Program-made: the position numbers and the translations under genes | Notes under the pieces: generated by a model | What the model was told of the DNA's origin: nothing | The model's input: the letters and a program-made list of their open reading frames with translations, nothing else | Database searches by the model: none | From: Pseudomonas vranovensis DSM 16006 | GTDB taxonomy: Bacteria; Pseudomonadota; Gammaproteobacteria; Pseudomonadales; Pseudomonadaceae | NCBI RefSeq assembly: GCF_000425805.1 | Contig: NZ_KE384459.1 | Location: forward strand, 33,719 to 97,718 | Length of the DNA: 64,000 nt | Direction of reading: 5' to 3' | Shown here: positions 43,925 through 52,236 of the stretch, one piece after another | Position numbering within the stretch: position 1 is the stretch's first letter | Layout: each line of letters starts with the position of its first letter

Positions 43925-44881
43925 TCAGTGCTGCAGTGCCTGGGCCAGGCTGCTCGCCAATTCTGCATAGACCTGATCGATACCCGGCATGATTGCCCCC
44001 ATGCGCAACAGATCATGGGTCGCCGCGTAGTGGCGACAGGTCACGCTCACCCCGGCCTCTTGCAACCGTTCGGCGTAGGCAGCACCCTCGTCATGCAGCG
44101 GATCATACTGCGCCAACCCCACGAACGCCGGGGCCACACCCCGCAAGTCCCCGCACAGCAGCGGCGAGAAGCGCCAGTCGAGGCGATCGGCCGGCGTGCG
44201 CTGATACTGGTTGTAGAACCACTCCAGCGTCGCACTTTCCAGCAGGTAGCCTTCGTCGAACAGGTCGTTGGAGACCGTCGTGCGCGAGGCATCGGTACTG
44301 GGATAGCACAACAGTTGCAGGCGAATCTGCGGCCAGTCCTGCGGCGCCCGTGCCGCCTGGATCGCCAGCACGGTGGCCAGGGTCGCCCCGGCACCGTCGC
44401 CGCCAACCGCCAGCCGGTTCGCATCCAGGCCCAACGCGCTGCCCTCGGCCAGCAGCCAGCGCAAGGCATCCTCGGCATCGAACAAGGCCGTGGGGAAGCG
44501 ATGTTCCGGCGCCCGCCGATAGTCCACGGCGAGCACCCCGCACGGCGTGCGCCAGGCCAGCTCGGCGCAGATACCGTCATGGGAGTCCAGGCTGCCCACC
44601 ACATAACCGCCGCCATGAAAGTACAGCAGCACCGGCAACGGCCTTTCGCAGGCGACCTCGGGCAGATAGAGCCGCAGCCGCAGATCGGCGCCATCGCGTG
44701 TGCGCGCCGTCAACGCGCGGCGCGCAACTTGCCGCGGCCAGGGCCAGACCAGCCCCGCGGAGGCTTGCTCGAAGGATTCGCGCGCCGCTACCGGTAACAA
44801 GGCGTGCAGCGGAGCACGGCCGGCAAGCCGGCCCTCCTCCACCAGGTCCAGGAAAGCCGTTAGTTCAGGGTGCAGTGACAT
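43925..44881 (-). CDS. HSL-family alpha/beta hydrolase lacking the catalytic serine
   Basis: A 318-residue hormone-sensitive-lipase-type alpha/beta hydrolase. The oxyanion motif LLYFHGGGYVVGSLDSHDG is intact and the acid and His regions are present (YDPLHDEGAAYAERL; AATHDLL). The nucleophile elbow, normally GDSAG, reads VGGDGAGATLATVLA: a GGT codon for Gly replaces Ser, so ordinary esterase activity is not expected. The start at 44881 (MSLHPELTAF) has AAGGA nine bases upstream; an ATG at 44917 overlapping the NRPS stop as ATGA is an alternative. In siderophore clusters such proteins may trim, deacylate or hydrolyse the peptide; here it may be inactive or non-enzymatic. Confidence 0.85.
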   Translation of the reverse strand: MSLHPELTAFLDLVEEGRLAGRAPLHALLPVAARESFEQASAGLVWPWPRQVARRALTARTRDGADLRLRLYLPEVACERPLPVLLYFHGGGYVVGSLDSHDGICAELAWRTPCGVLAVDYRRAPEHRFPTALFDAEDALRWLLAEGSALGLDANRLAVGGDGAGATLATVLAIQAARAPQDWPQIRLQLLCYPSTDASRTTVSNDLFDEGYLLESATLEWFYNQYQRTPADRLDWRFSPLLCGDLRGVAPAFVGLAQYDPLHDEGAAYAERLQEAGVSVTCRHYAATHDLLRMGAIMPGIDQVYAELASSLAQALQH

Positions 44882-44913
44882 CGTCCAGAGTCCTTGAAAA
44901 AGGGTGGCGCGGC

Positions 44914-46048
<1,135 letters not shown>

Positions 46049-46052
<4 letters not shown>

Positions 46053-46828
46053 GTCGCACCTTTGCAAAGAAAGTGAGAGTCAGGGCGTGTACCGGCCATG
46101 CCCGCCAACGGCATGGCCGGGTGTTCCATGGAGGCCCCCAGGCACGCCACAAGGTGGTCGAGCACCGCGCGTTCCTGCTCCTGAATGAAGAAATGGCCGC
46201 CGGCAAACAGTTCCAGGCTGAAGCCGACACCGGCATGCTCGCGCCAGGCCAGCAGTTGCGCCTCGCTGGCGCGATCCTCGGTGCCGGCCAGTACGTGCAC
46301 GGGGCACGGCAGCGGCGCTGTCGGCTGGTAGCGATAACGACCGCACAGGAGGAAGTCTGCGCGCAGCACGGGCAAGGCCAGACGCATCAGTTCGGGGTCT
46401 TGCAACGCCTCCAGGGGCGTACCTTGCAACAAAGCCAGTTCGGCCAGCAGTTGCGCATCGCTCATAGGTTGGCGAAACCGCAGGTAGTCGCGATGGGCCG
46501 GCGCCGAGCCGCCCGACACCAGCAACGCCCGCGGTGGCGGCAGGCACTGCGCCCGCAAGGCACACGCAAGCTCGAATGCCAGCAGCGAACCCATGCTGTG
46601 GCCGAACAATGCGTAAGGTCGATAGGTTTCGCCCCGCAGTTCGCGAGCCAGTTGCGCTGCCAGGTCGACCAGGTCGGTCGCCAGTGGCTCACCTGCGCGG
46701 CTGCCGCGCCCGGGGAGCTCGACAGGACGGATGTCCAGCCAGGCCGGCATGTTGCGACGCCAGCGCGCATAGCCCATGGCACTGGCGCCCGCATAGGGCA
46801 GGCAGAACAGGGTCAGCACAGCGCTCAC
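46049..46828 (-). CDS. Type II thioesterase of siderophore NRPS
   Basis: A 259-residue alpha/beta hydrolase of the external (type II) thioesterase family, which clears misloaded carrier domains of an NRPS. The nucleophile elbow YALFGHSMGSLLAFELA is intact, the N-terminal LFCLPYAGASAMGYARWRRN and ELPGRGSRAGEPL are typical, and the catalytic His lies in FAGGHFFIQEQ. The GTG at 46828 overlaps the MbtH stop as GTGA, and the stop overlaps the NRPS ATG as ATGA. It is intact although its NRPS partner is almost gone, so it may be functionally orphaned. Confidence 0.92.
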
Positions 46829-47040
46829 CGGCCAGCCTGCCCGTCCATGTGCTGGCGCAGGCTCAGGGGACGCATGTCGGTCCAGACCGACTCGATGAAG
46901 TCCAGGCAGTCTTGCTTCGGACCGCTCTTGCCCGCTTCGCGCCAGCCTGCTGGCAGCCCTTTGTAGTCGGGCCACAGCGAATACTGCTCCTCGGCGTTGA
47001 CGAGCGCTTTGAACGTTGCATCTTCGCGGTCGAAAGCCAT
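46825..47040 (-). CDS. MbtH-like NRPS accessory protein
   Basis: A 71-residue MbtH protein that binds and activates adenylation domains. The signature is complete: EQYSLWPDYKGLPAGWREAG, KSGPKQDCLDFIESVWTDMR and PLSLRQHM, with the conserved Trp residues. The start at 47040 (MAFDREDATF) has GAGG about nine bases upstream. It is the first gene of the minus-strand NRPS transcript, behind promoter element 3. Its target adenylation domain is not present in the window. Confidence 0.93.
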   Translation of the reverse strand: MAFDREDATFKALVNAEEQYSLWPDYKGLPAGWREAGKSGPKQDCLDFIESVWTDMRPLSLRQHMDGQAGR

Positions 47041-47107
47041 TTTCCGATCCCTCAATCTGTCGAGTAAAAGCGACTCGGCTTTCGCCTTGTCAGGTGGTTT
47101 CCTACAC

Positions 47108-47133
47108 GACGAATGACTGAGAAAGATCTTCAG
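47108..47133 (-). promoter_or_regulatory. ECF-type promoter element 3 (MbtH/thioesterase/NRPS)
   Basis: On the minus strand CTGAA (47129-47133), exactly 12 bp, then TCATTCGTC (47108-47116), 68 bases before the MbtH start. Its boxes are identical to element 1 at 40670-40695, while the intervening 12 bp differ. Confidence 0.7.
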
Positions 47134-47186
47134 AAGGTGGTTTTGTGACCGTTGCCCAGGACCGGGAAGGTTGAATGGGAGAGTTG

Positions 47187-47215
47187 TTGCAAATAGTTCT
47201 TAATAAGTCTAGATT
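47187..47215 (+). promoter_or_regulatory. Sigma-70 promoter with Fur-like overlap, ECF sigma gene
   Basis: TTGCAA (47187-47192) and TAGATT (47210-47215) with a 17-bp spacer form a good sigma-70 promoter. The overlapping AT-rich stretch at 47189-47207 matches 10 of 19 positions of the Fur consensus by my count, so it is only a candidate Fur box. Because the promoter lies after the ATG at 47175, translation probably starts at 47262. Confidence 0.5.
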
Positions 47216-47261
47216 CTCCACCCTCGCTGGCAGACTTTCAGAAGAACAGATCAGGTGCCTC

Positions 47262-47780
47262 ATGCAAAAATCCGGTGCAGCCAGAAGTGGTTCTCCCTTG
47301 CTTGACGTGTTCTATGACCAGCGCTCACGCCTGATCGGTCTCGCCGCACGGATCACCGGGTGCCGCAGCCATGCCGAAGACATCGTTCATGAAGCCTTCA
47401 TGAAAGTCGACGATGCCGGAGAAACCGAGCAAATCAGGTCTCAGGCGTCCTACCTCACTCGCGTGGTGCGCAACCTGTCGATCGACCATTACCGTCGACG
47501 CCAGTTCGAGGAACGTCTGATAAGCCAGGACACCGACAGCTACGAGGCGCCCGTACACCATGCCGAGACACCCGAAGCCCTGGTGTCGGACCAGCAACTG
47601 CTGGAGCGGGTTTCCGGGGCCCTGGCCGACCTGCCTGAACGCACCCGCTATGCCTTTGAAATGTGCAGGATCCACGGCATGAAACAGAAGGACATCGCCA
47701 AGGCCCTCGGCGTATCCCCGCCCCTGGTCCACGCGATGATCCGCGAGGCGCTGCTGCATTGCCGGGAAAAGGCGCTTTGA
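47262..47780 (+). CDS. Iron-starvation ECF sigma factor (PvdS/FpvI-like)
   Basis: A 172-residue sigma-70 family ECF factor. Region 2 is seen in LIGLAARITGCRSHAEDIVH with EAFMKV and SYLTRVVRNLSIDHYRRR; region 4 is LPERTRYAFEMCRIHGMKQK with DIAKALGVSPPLVHAMIREA. ITGCRS-AED and RTRYAFEM are close to PvdS. The start at 47262 (MQKSGAARSG) is chosen because a promoter lies between it and an upstream in-frame ATG at 47175, which has a good AAGG site and would add 29 residues. It should read the three CTGAA-N12-TCRTTCGTC promoters and be controlled by FecR at 40729. Confidence 0.9.
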   Translation: MQKSGAARSGSPLLDVFYDQRSRLIGLAARITGCRSHAEDIVHEAFMKVDDAGETEQIRSQASYLTRVVRNLSIDHYRRRQFEERLISQDTDSYEAPVHHAETPEALVSDQQLLERVSGALADLPERTRYAFEMCRIHGMKQKDIAKALGVSPPLVHAMIREALLHCREKAL

Positions 47781-47898
47781 GGCGTTGTCGAGCCTTCGTC
47801 CCCACCTATGAACACAGCTCATAAGTGTTTGCCGATTTTCCCGTCTAGTCGCTGACTGCTTCCACGACGACTGTTTCCCCAGCGAATCATGCAGGGCG

Positions 47899-48210
47899 GA
47901 CAGGCAACTGCCCACGCAGGGAAGCCAGATGCAATGGGATTTCGAAAAAGACGGTCACGCACTCAAGGCACGCGTCGAGGGGCAATGGACATTCAACAGC
48001 AGCATCCCGATCCTGCGCGCGGCCGTCGCGGGGTGCGGGCTGGCTTACCTTCCGCAGGACATGATGGTCAACGAGGTTGCCAACGGCACCCTGGTGCGGG
48101 TGCTGGACGATGGGTGCCAGCCCTTTGCTGGCTACCACCTCTACTCCCCCAACCGCCGCGAGCATTCCGCTGCGTTCAGGGTCGTCATCGATGTCCTGCG
48201 CTATAGGGGT
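47899..48210 (+). pseudogene. LysR-type regulator, C-terminal fragment
   Basis: About 100 codons match only the end of a LysR effector domain: MQWDFEKDGHALKARVEGQW, AAVAGCGLAYLPQDMMVNEV and HLYSPNRREHSAAFRVVIDV, finishing at LRYRG. There is no DNA-binding domain, no proper start and no stop at the expected place; the frame runs into the endonuclease gene. It is a remnant of a deleted regulator. Confidence 0.8.
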
Positions 48211-48262
48211 AACGGCAGGCGACGGGTATACTGCGCGGCTCTCCATTTCATAGCCTGTCCCG

Positions 48263-49219
48263 ATGAAAAAATTGTTTTGCGCAGTAACCCTGTTGTTCGC
48301 CGTCACCCTTCCTGCTTTTGCCAATCCCCCCGCAACGTTCACCGAAGCCAAGATCGTCGCCAAACAGAAGGTCTACCTCGATCAAGCCACCAGCGCGATG
48401 GGTGACCTGTACTGTGGTTGCAAATGGACCTGGGTCGGCAAGTCCGGCGGCCGGGTCGATGCCAGGTCGTGTGGCTATGAGACCCGCAAGCAACAAAGCC
48501 GTGCCGAACGCACGGAGTGGGAACACATCGTGCCGGCCTGGACCTTTGGCCACCAACGCAAGTGCTGGCAGAACGGCGGCCGTGAACAGTGCGTCGACAG
48601 CGACCCGGTGTTCCGCGCCATGGAAGCCGACCTGTTCAACCTCTATCCGGCAGTGGGGGAAGTGAATGGTGATCGCAGTCATTTCAACTACGGGATGGTG
48701 TCGGGCGTCGCGCCTCAGTATGGCCAGTGCACGACCAAGGTGGACTTCCAGCAAAAAGCCGCCGAGCCTCGCGACGAGGTGAAAGGCCTGGTGGCCAGGA
48801 CCACCTTCTACATGTTCGACCGTTACAAACTGAACATGTCACGCCAGCAGCAACAGTTGCTCATGGCCTGGGACAAGCAGCACCCGGTGACCACCTGGGA
48901 GCGCGAGCGCAATCGGCGGATTGCCGCGATCATGGGGCACGCCAATCCGTTCGTCACCGGCGAGCGTCAATGGACACCGGGGTACAAGCCGCTAGGCAGC
49001 GTCGCTGCGGCGGGTACGGTGAAAGCGCCACGGGCGGCAGCCAAGCCGACCCTGGCCAGTGCAGACGGCATGATCATCGGCAACCGCAACAGCCAGGTGT
49101 ATCACTTGTCCAGCGGCTGTCCGGGCTTTACGCAGGTGGCTGGCAAGAATCAAGTGACCTTCAGTTCCGAGTCGCAGGCTCGAGCGGCCGGGTATCGCAA
49201 GGCCGGCAACTGCAAGTAG
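48263..49219 (+). CDS. Secreted endonuclease I family nuclease
   Basis: A 318-residue exported nuclease. A signal peptide covers residues 1-20 (KKLFCAVTLLFAVTLPAFA). The EndA/endonuclease I core is clear: YCGCKWTWVGKSGGRVDARS, TEWEHIVPAWTFG with the catalytic His, and LFNLYPAVGEVNGDRSHFNY with the metal Asn. It degrades DNA in the periplasm or outside. The last 50 residues (NRNSQVYHLSSGCPGF ... AGYRKAGNC) form a small Cys-containing module like the Ada metal-binding-like tail seen on some secreted nucleases. The frame is intact and lies between two pseudogene fragments. Confidence 0.9.
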   Translation: MKKLFCAVTLLFAVTLPAFANPPATFTEAKIVAKQKVYLDQATSAMGDLYCGCKWTWVGKSGGRVDARSCGYETRKQQSRAERTEWEHIVPAWTFGHQRKCWQNGGREQCVDSDPVFRAMEADLFNLYPAVGEVNGDRSHFNYGMVSGVAPQYGQCTTKVDFQQKAAEPRDEVKGLVARTTFYMFDRYKLNMSRQQQQLLMAWDKQHPVTTWERERNRRIAAIMGHANPFVTGERQWTPGYKPLGSVAAAGTVKAPRAAAKPTLASADGMIIGNRNSQVYHLSSGCPGFTQVAGKNQVTFSSESQARAAGYRKAGNCK

Positions 49220-49269
49220 CGTTGTGCATGACGACCGAGTTGCGGTCGATCGCAGCCTGGCGGCAACGG

Positions 49270-49446
49270 CTACAGGTGCAGCCCGCTTTGCATCACCAGC
49301 ACACCACCCAGGCCGATCAGGATCGAACCGCTCAGGCACGGCACCAGGCGCTGCAGCCCCGGTGCTGCACGGGTGGCATCGACAAACTGCGGCAGAAAGG
49401 TCAGGAAGAACAGTGCCGTCTTCGGGTTGAGCACCTCCACCACCAC
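49270..49446 (-). pseudogene. LysE/RhtB exporter fragment
   Basis: About 59 codons carry the core LysE motif VVVEVLNPKTALFFLTFLPQ and then, after an abrupt join, a C-terminal-like SGSILIGLGGVLVMQ. The family has about 200 residues with six helices; the first two helices and the middle part are missing. The remaining frame upstream to 49524 is unrelated. A deletion relic of an amino-acid exporter. Confidence 0.72.
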
Positions 49447-49498
49447 ACTGTCGTGCAATACCCCTGGCGCGCGTACTGCCTCGGCCGTCACCGAGCGG

Positions 49499-49662
49499 CT
49501 CAGCGACTTTCGCCTGCGCGGCATGAATGGCCTGCACGCAATCGACCCTGCGCGCCGCTACCTCACTGCCGATGTACCGGCGATCATCACCGCCGACACC
49601 TCCAGCGCCTGCCTTGAAGCCACCGCCGGCAGTGAATTTCGCGTACTGCAAAAAACCGCTGG
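49499..49662 (+). pseudogene. Receiver-domain fragment of a hybrid sensor kinase
   Basis: The plus-strand frame LSDFRLRGMNGLHAI, YLTADVPAIITADTSSACLE and FRVLQK resembles the second half of a response-regulator receiver domain (SDYRLPG.NGL.AI; D.P.I..T.DTS; .LL.KP). The phosphoacceptor Asp is retained and the invariant Lys may be present, but no start, kinase domain or normal end exists. It abuts the LysE fragment in the opposite strand. A gene relic; moderate confidence from short matches. Confidence 0.55.
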
Positions 49663-49999
49663 ATGCGGCGGTGCTTCAAGAGAGTCTCAAGGCATGCCTG
49701 GCATGATCGCCTGTGTAATGACCTGGGAAGGGGCCGCCGAACCCGGGTTACTCCTGTTTTAGAGTGACTGCAACGTGCTGGATGCAGGCGGCGGCGCGTT
49801 GGACGCTGGACTCGCCCCTATCAGTCGACTGCGGCAGAACGAACAATGGATATGAATATATCGACTACAGGCACGCTGCGCCCGACCCGGTAGGCAGGGT
49901 AAAAGAACCCATGAATCCAGTAGGGGATTGCCGCGGCTGGGGCATAAAAAACAGGTTGAACAACCGCCTTATAAACAGCCGTACGAACATGAACTTGCC
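49663..49999. other. Intergenic decay region with left direct repeat
   Basis: No convincing gene. A minus-strand open frame covers 49821-50042 but has only a TTG start and no ribosome site. The segment 49752-49787 is similar to 50638-50672 (TCCT..TTTA.A.TGACTGC core, 16 of 20 positions identical by my count, then CGTGC), forming imperfect direct repeats around the Stv-like gene. Confidence 0.4.
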
Positions 50000-50509
50000 C
50001 TAAAAGGTGCGACAAAAAAGAGCATGAACGGAGTGGTAACAATGCGCGCTGGCGATATCCCGCAGCAGGTCGCTGAGCCTGACTTTTTCCTGGCGCTCCA
50101 CCATGGCCACATCGAAGCCGATGTCATCATTGTAGGCCACAGCGTCCTCTAGTTTTTTTCGACTTGTGTAGGGAGAAACTCGCCCAACACCGTGAAACGT
50201 AAAGTGGGGAGGCCACACGAAATGATCCCTGACCCGACTGCCCACGTAATAGGTATCAATGACAGGAGGAAGCCTGTGAAGCCCGCCGACAACGAAGCCG
50301 GAATTCAATAAAAGCGTGTGGCCATCAGGACAATAAAAACACACGGGTACGGGCACATTAAAATACGTGGTCAGGTTGAGTGGCTCTACACCCCCACGTT
50401 CTGCGTTCACAGCCGTCACGCTCGAACTGTGCCCCACGATGTAGAGTTGATTGCTATTGCTGGCACGCTTCTTTATGAGCGTACAGGTTTTCCTGTGTTC
50501 TACGACCAC
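50000..50509 (-). CDS. Orphan protein, putative Stv-like domain
   Basis: A 169-residue protein without clear family membership. After a basic start (VVVEHRKTCTLIKKRASNSN) it reads QLYIVGHSSSVTAV, FNVPVPVCFYCPDGHTLLL and ends DLLRDIASAHCYHSVHALFC. The order 'GH near the N-terminus, VP...FY..G..L, C-terminal H..CR' resembles the putative adhesin Stv domain found in polymorphic-toxin-like and effector proteins (weak, by pattern). The GTG start at 50509 has AGGAGG nine bases upstream. Base composition is lower than its neighbours (30 G+C of 60 at 50281-50340) and imperfect direct repeats flank it, so acquisition by transfer is likely. Confidence 0.6.
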   Translation of the reverse strand: MVVEHRKTCTLIKKRASNSNQLYIVGHSSSVTAVNAERGGVEPLNLTTYFNVPVPVCFYCPDGHTLLLNSGFVVGGLHRLPPVIDTYYVGSRVRDHFVWPPHFTFHGVGRVSPYTSRKKLEDAVAYNDDIGFDVAMVERQEKVRLSDLLRDIASAHCYHSVHALFCRTF

Positions 50510-50701
50510 CTTGCAACACCTCCTGAAGAATGAGAGACCCGCTAGACCTCTCGCCGAATTCAACAGCTGCAACACGCGAATCCCGTTCAGGCTAAAGCGA
50601 TAGTACGCGATCAGCCCGACCACAGGGCCCGGACTCTTCCTAGTTTAAAATGACTGCCGCGTGCCAACGCAGTTGATCAACCCGCAACGCCGCCTAGCGC
50701 T

Positions 50702-52225
50702 TCACTGGGCTTCAGTGCGTGTTTTCGTAGGTGGGCGCGCTTTCTTGGGACCCGCACGTGGATGCAAGCGCCGCCAACCCAACACCACGCCGCTGACGCT
50801 GATAACAAAGCCGCCCACACTGAAGGCAATAATCAAGGCTTCCCGCAACAGCGGACGCTCCAGCAACGGCAACCAGTCCCAGCTGTGCAGCAGGTTGAAC
50901 AGCCAGCGATACACCCGCATGCGCTGGTCGAGCTGCTCGATCACCTCGCCACTGTAGGGGTCGATATGCACCCAAGTACTGGCGGGGTCGTCGAAGCGCA
51001 CCCTGAGCATGGGCAGCGGCTTGCGCTGTTGGGCGTACATGCTCGGCTCGGCCCGGGCGAAGTAGTAGAAGTCGTAGCCCGTGAGCCAGAGGAAATCCAC
51101 CTGGGCATCCGGCTGCATGGCCAGGGCGCCGTGCTCCAGAATCGTTCCCGGCACCTGCAGGTAGGGCTCACTGATCCCTGCGGCAGGGAGTACGCGGCGG
51201 TCTCCGGTGCGATCGTAGGCCACCAGGTACGCCACACCACCGGTGATTCTCCAGTCCAGCTCGCGGGGCTCGAAACCCACCTGGTGGAAACGCGCCAGTG
51301 CTGTTTCGGCCGACAAGGCAAATGCCTCCGGCCGCAGCTCGGCGCCCCGATAGGCCGCCTGCGACAGCGTCGACTGGCTGGCGAACAGTTGCCAGGGCCG
51401 CATCGACACCAGGCCGCTGAAGATCCAGGCGATCAGCACAAAGCCGAACAGCAGGCCGCCGATGTGGTGCCAACGGGCAAACCCGCCGGAATACGGCGAG
51501 CGCGAGCCGCTGCGGTAGGGTTTGGCGAAGCGCCAGCGCATCAGGCCGATCACTTGCCCGAGGATCGCGGCCACGGTGCCGGCCAGCGACAGGTAGATGA
51601 CCACATCAGCCGCCCAGTGGTCGAACACGCCGCCGCGCAGTGGATACAACCAGTGCAACCAGGCGCCGACCCAGTTCCACAGTCGCTCCTGGGCAGTGAC
51701 GTCACGCACCACCCGACCGTTGTGCTGTGAGATGTACAAGCGCCGTTGTTCGGCATCGTCCACCTGCACCACATGAAACGGCCGCTCGCTGTCCAGCGCG
51801 CGGGAGTGGCTCCACATGTCCTGGTCCACCAGGCCCAGGTAGCGAACCCCTGGCCCACGGGCAAACGCAGCACCGGCAAGCAGTGCATCTGCCTCGCCTA
51901 GCGCAGCGATGCGCTGGCCGCTACGGGCATCGATGGCCACCTGGGGCTTGCCCGGGTAGCTCAGCAGGTAACGGGGCTGATTGGCGATGGAGGTCAACTT
52001 CACGCTGTGCGGGGCCGCCTGCTCGCCGCTGGCAGCCAGCGCACGGTCCAGCCCCACGCAACAGGGTTTTGCAGGCAATGGCGGCAGCGGCGCCAGCCGC
52101 TCGGCGGGCGTCAATGCGGGGTAGCCGACATACAGCATCACCACCCCCGAGACAAACCACAGGGCCATGAACAGGCACAGCACAATCCCCAGCCAACGGT
52201 GCCAGAGGTACAGGTAGCGTTTCAA
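50702..52225 (-). CDS. PepSY-associated transmembrane protein (iron reductase-like)
   Basis: A 507-residue inner-membrane protein with four main helices and large periplasmic PepSY regions. The first helix MKRYLYLWHRWLGIVLCLFM and the later FARWHHIGGLLFGFVLIAWI and LLHSWDWLPLLERPLLREAL place paired His residues in or near helices, the pattern of PepSY-TM/PiuB-type proteins thought to reduce siderophore-bound iron. The C-terminal tail is basic. It lies 11 bp downstream of the truncated TonB receptor and was evidently its operon partner. GGAG sits upstream of the start. Confidence 0.87.
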   Translation of the reverse strand: MKRYLYLWHRWLGIVLCLFMALWFVSGVVMLYVGYPALTPAERLAPLPPLPAKPCCVGLDRALAASGEQAAPHSVKLTSIANQPRYLLSYPGKPQVAIDARSGQRIAALGEADALLAGAAFARGPGVRYLGLVDQDMWSHSRALDSERPFHVVQVDDAEQRRLYISQHNGRVVRDVTAQERLWNWVGAWLHWLYPLRGGVFDHWAADVVIYLSLAGTVAAILGQVIGLMRWRFAKPYRSGSRSPYSGGFARWHHIGGLLFGFVLIAWIFSGLVSMRPWQLFASQSTLSQAAYRGAELRPEAFALSAETALARFHQVGFEPRELDWRITGGVAYLVAYDRTGDRRVLPAAGISEPYLQVPGTILEHGALAMQPDAQVDFLWLTGYDFYYFARAEPSMYAQQRKPLPMLRVRFDDPASTWVHIDPYSGEVIEQLDQRMRVYRWLFNLLHSWDWLPLLERPLLREALIIAFSVGGFVISVSGVVLGWRRLHPRAGPKKARPPTKTRTEAQ

Positions 52226-52236
52226 TCCGGCTCTCC

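Noticed and set aside
49821..50042. 73-codon minus-strand frame as a possible immunity or antitoxin partner of the Stv-like gene
   Set aside because: Only a TTG start, no ribosome site, overlaps the end of the Stv-like gene and shows no recognisable domain.
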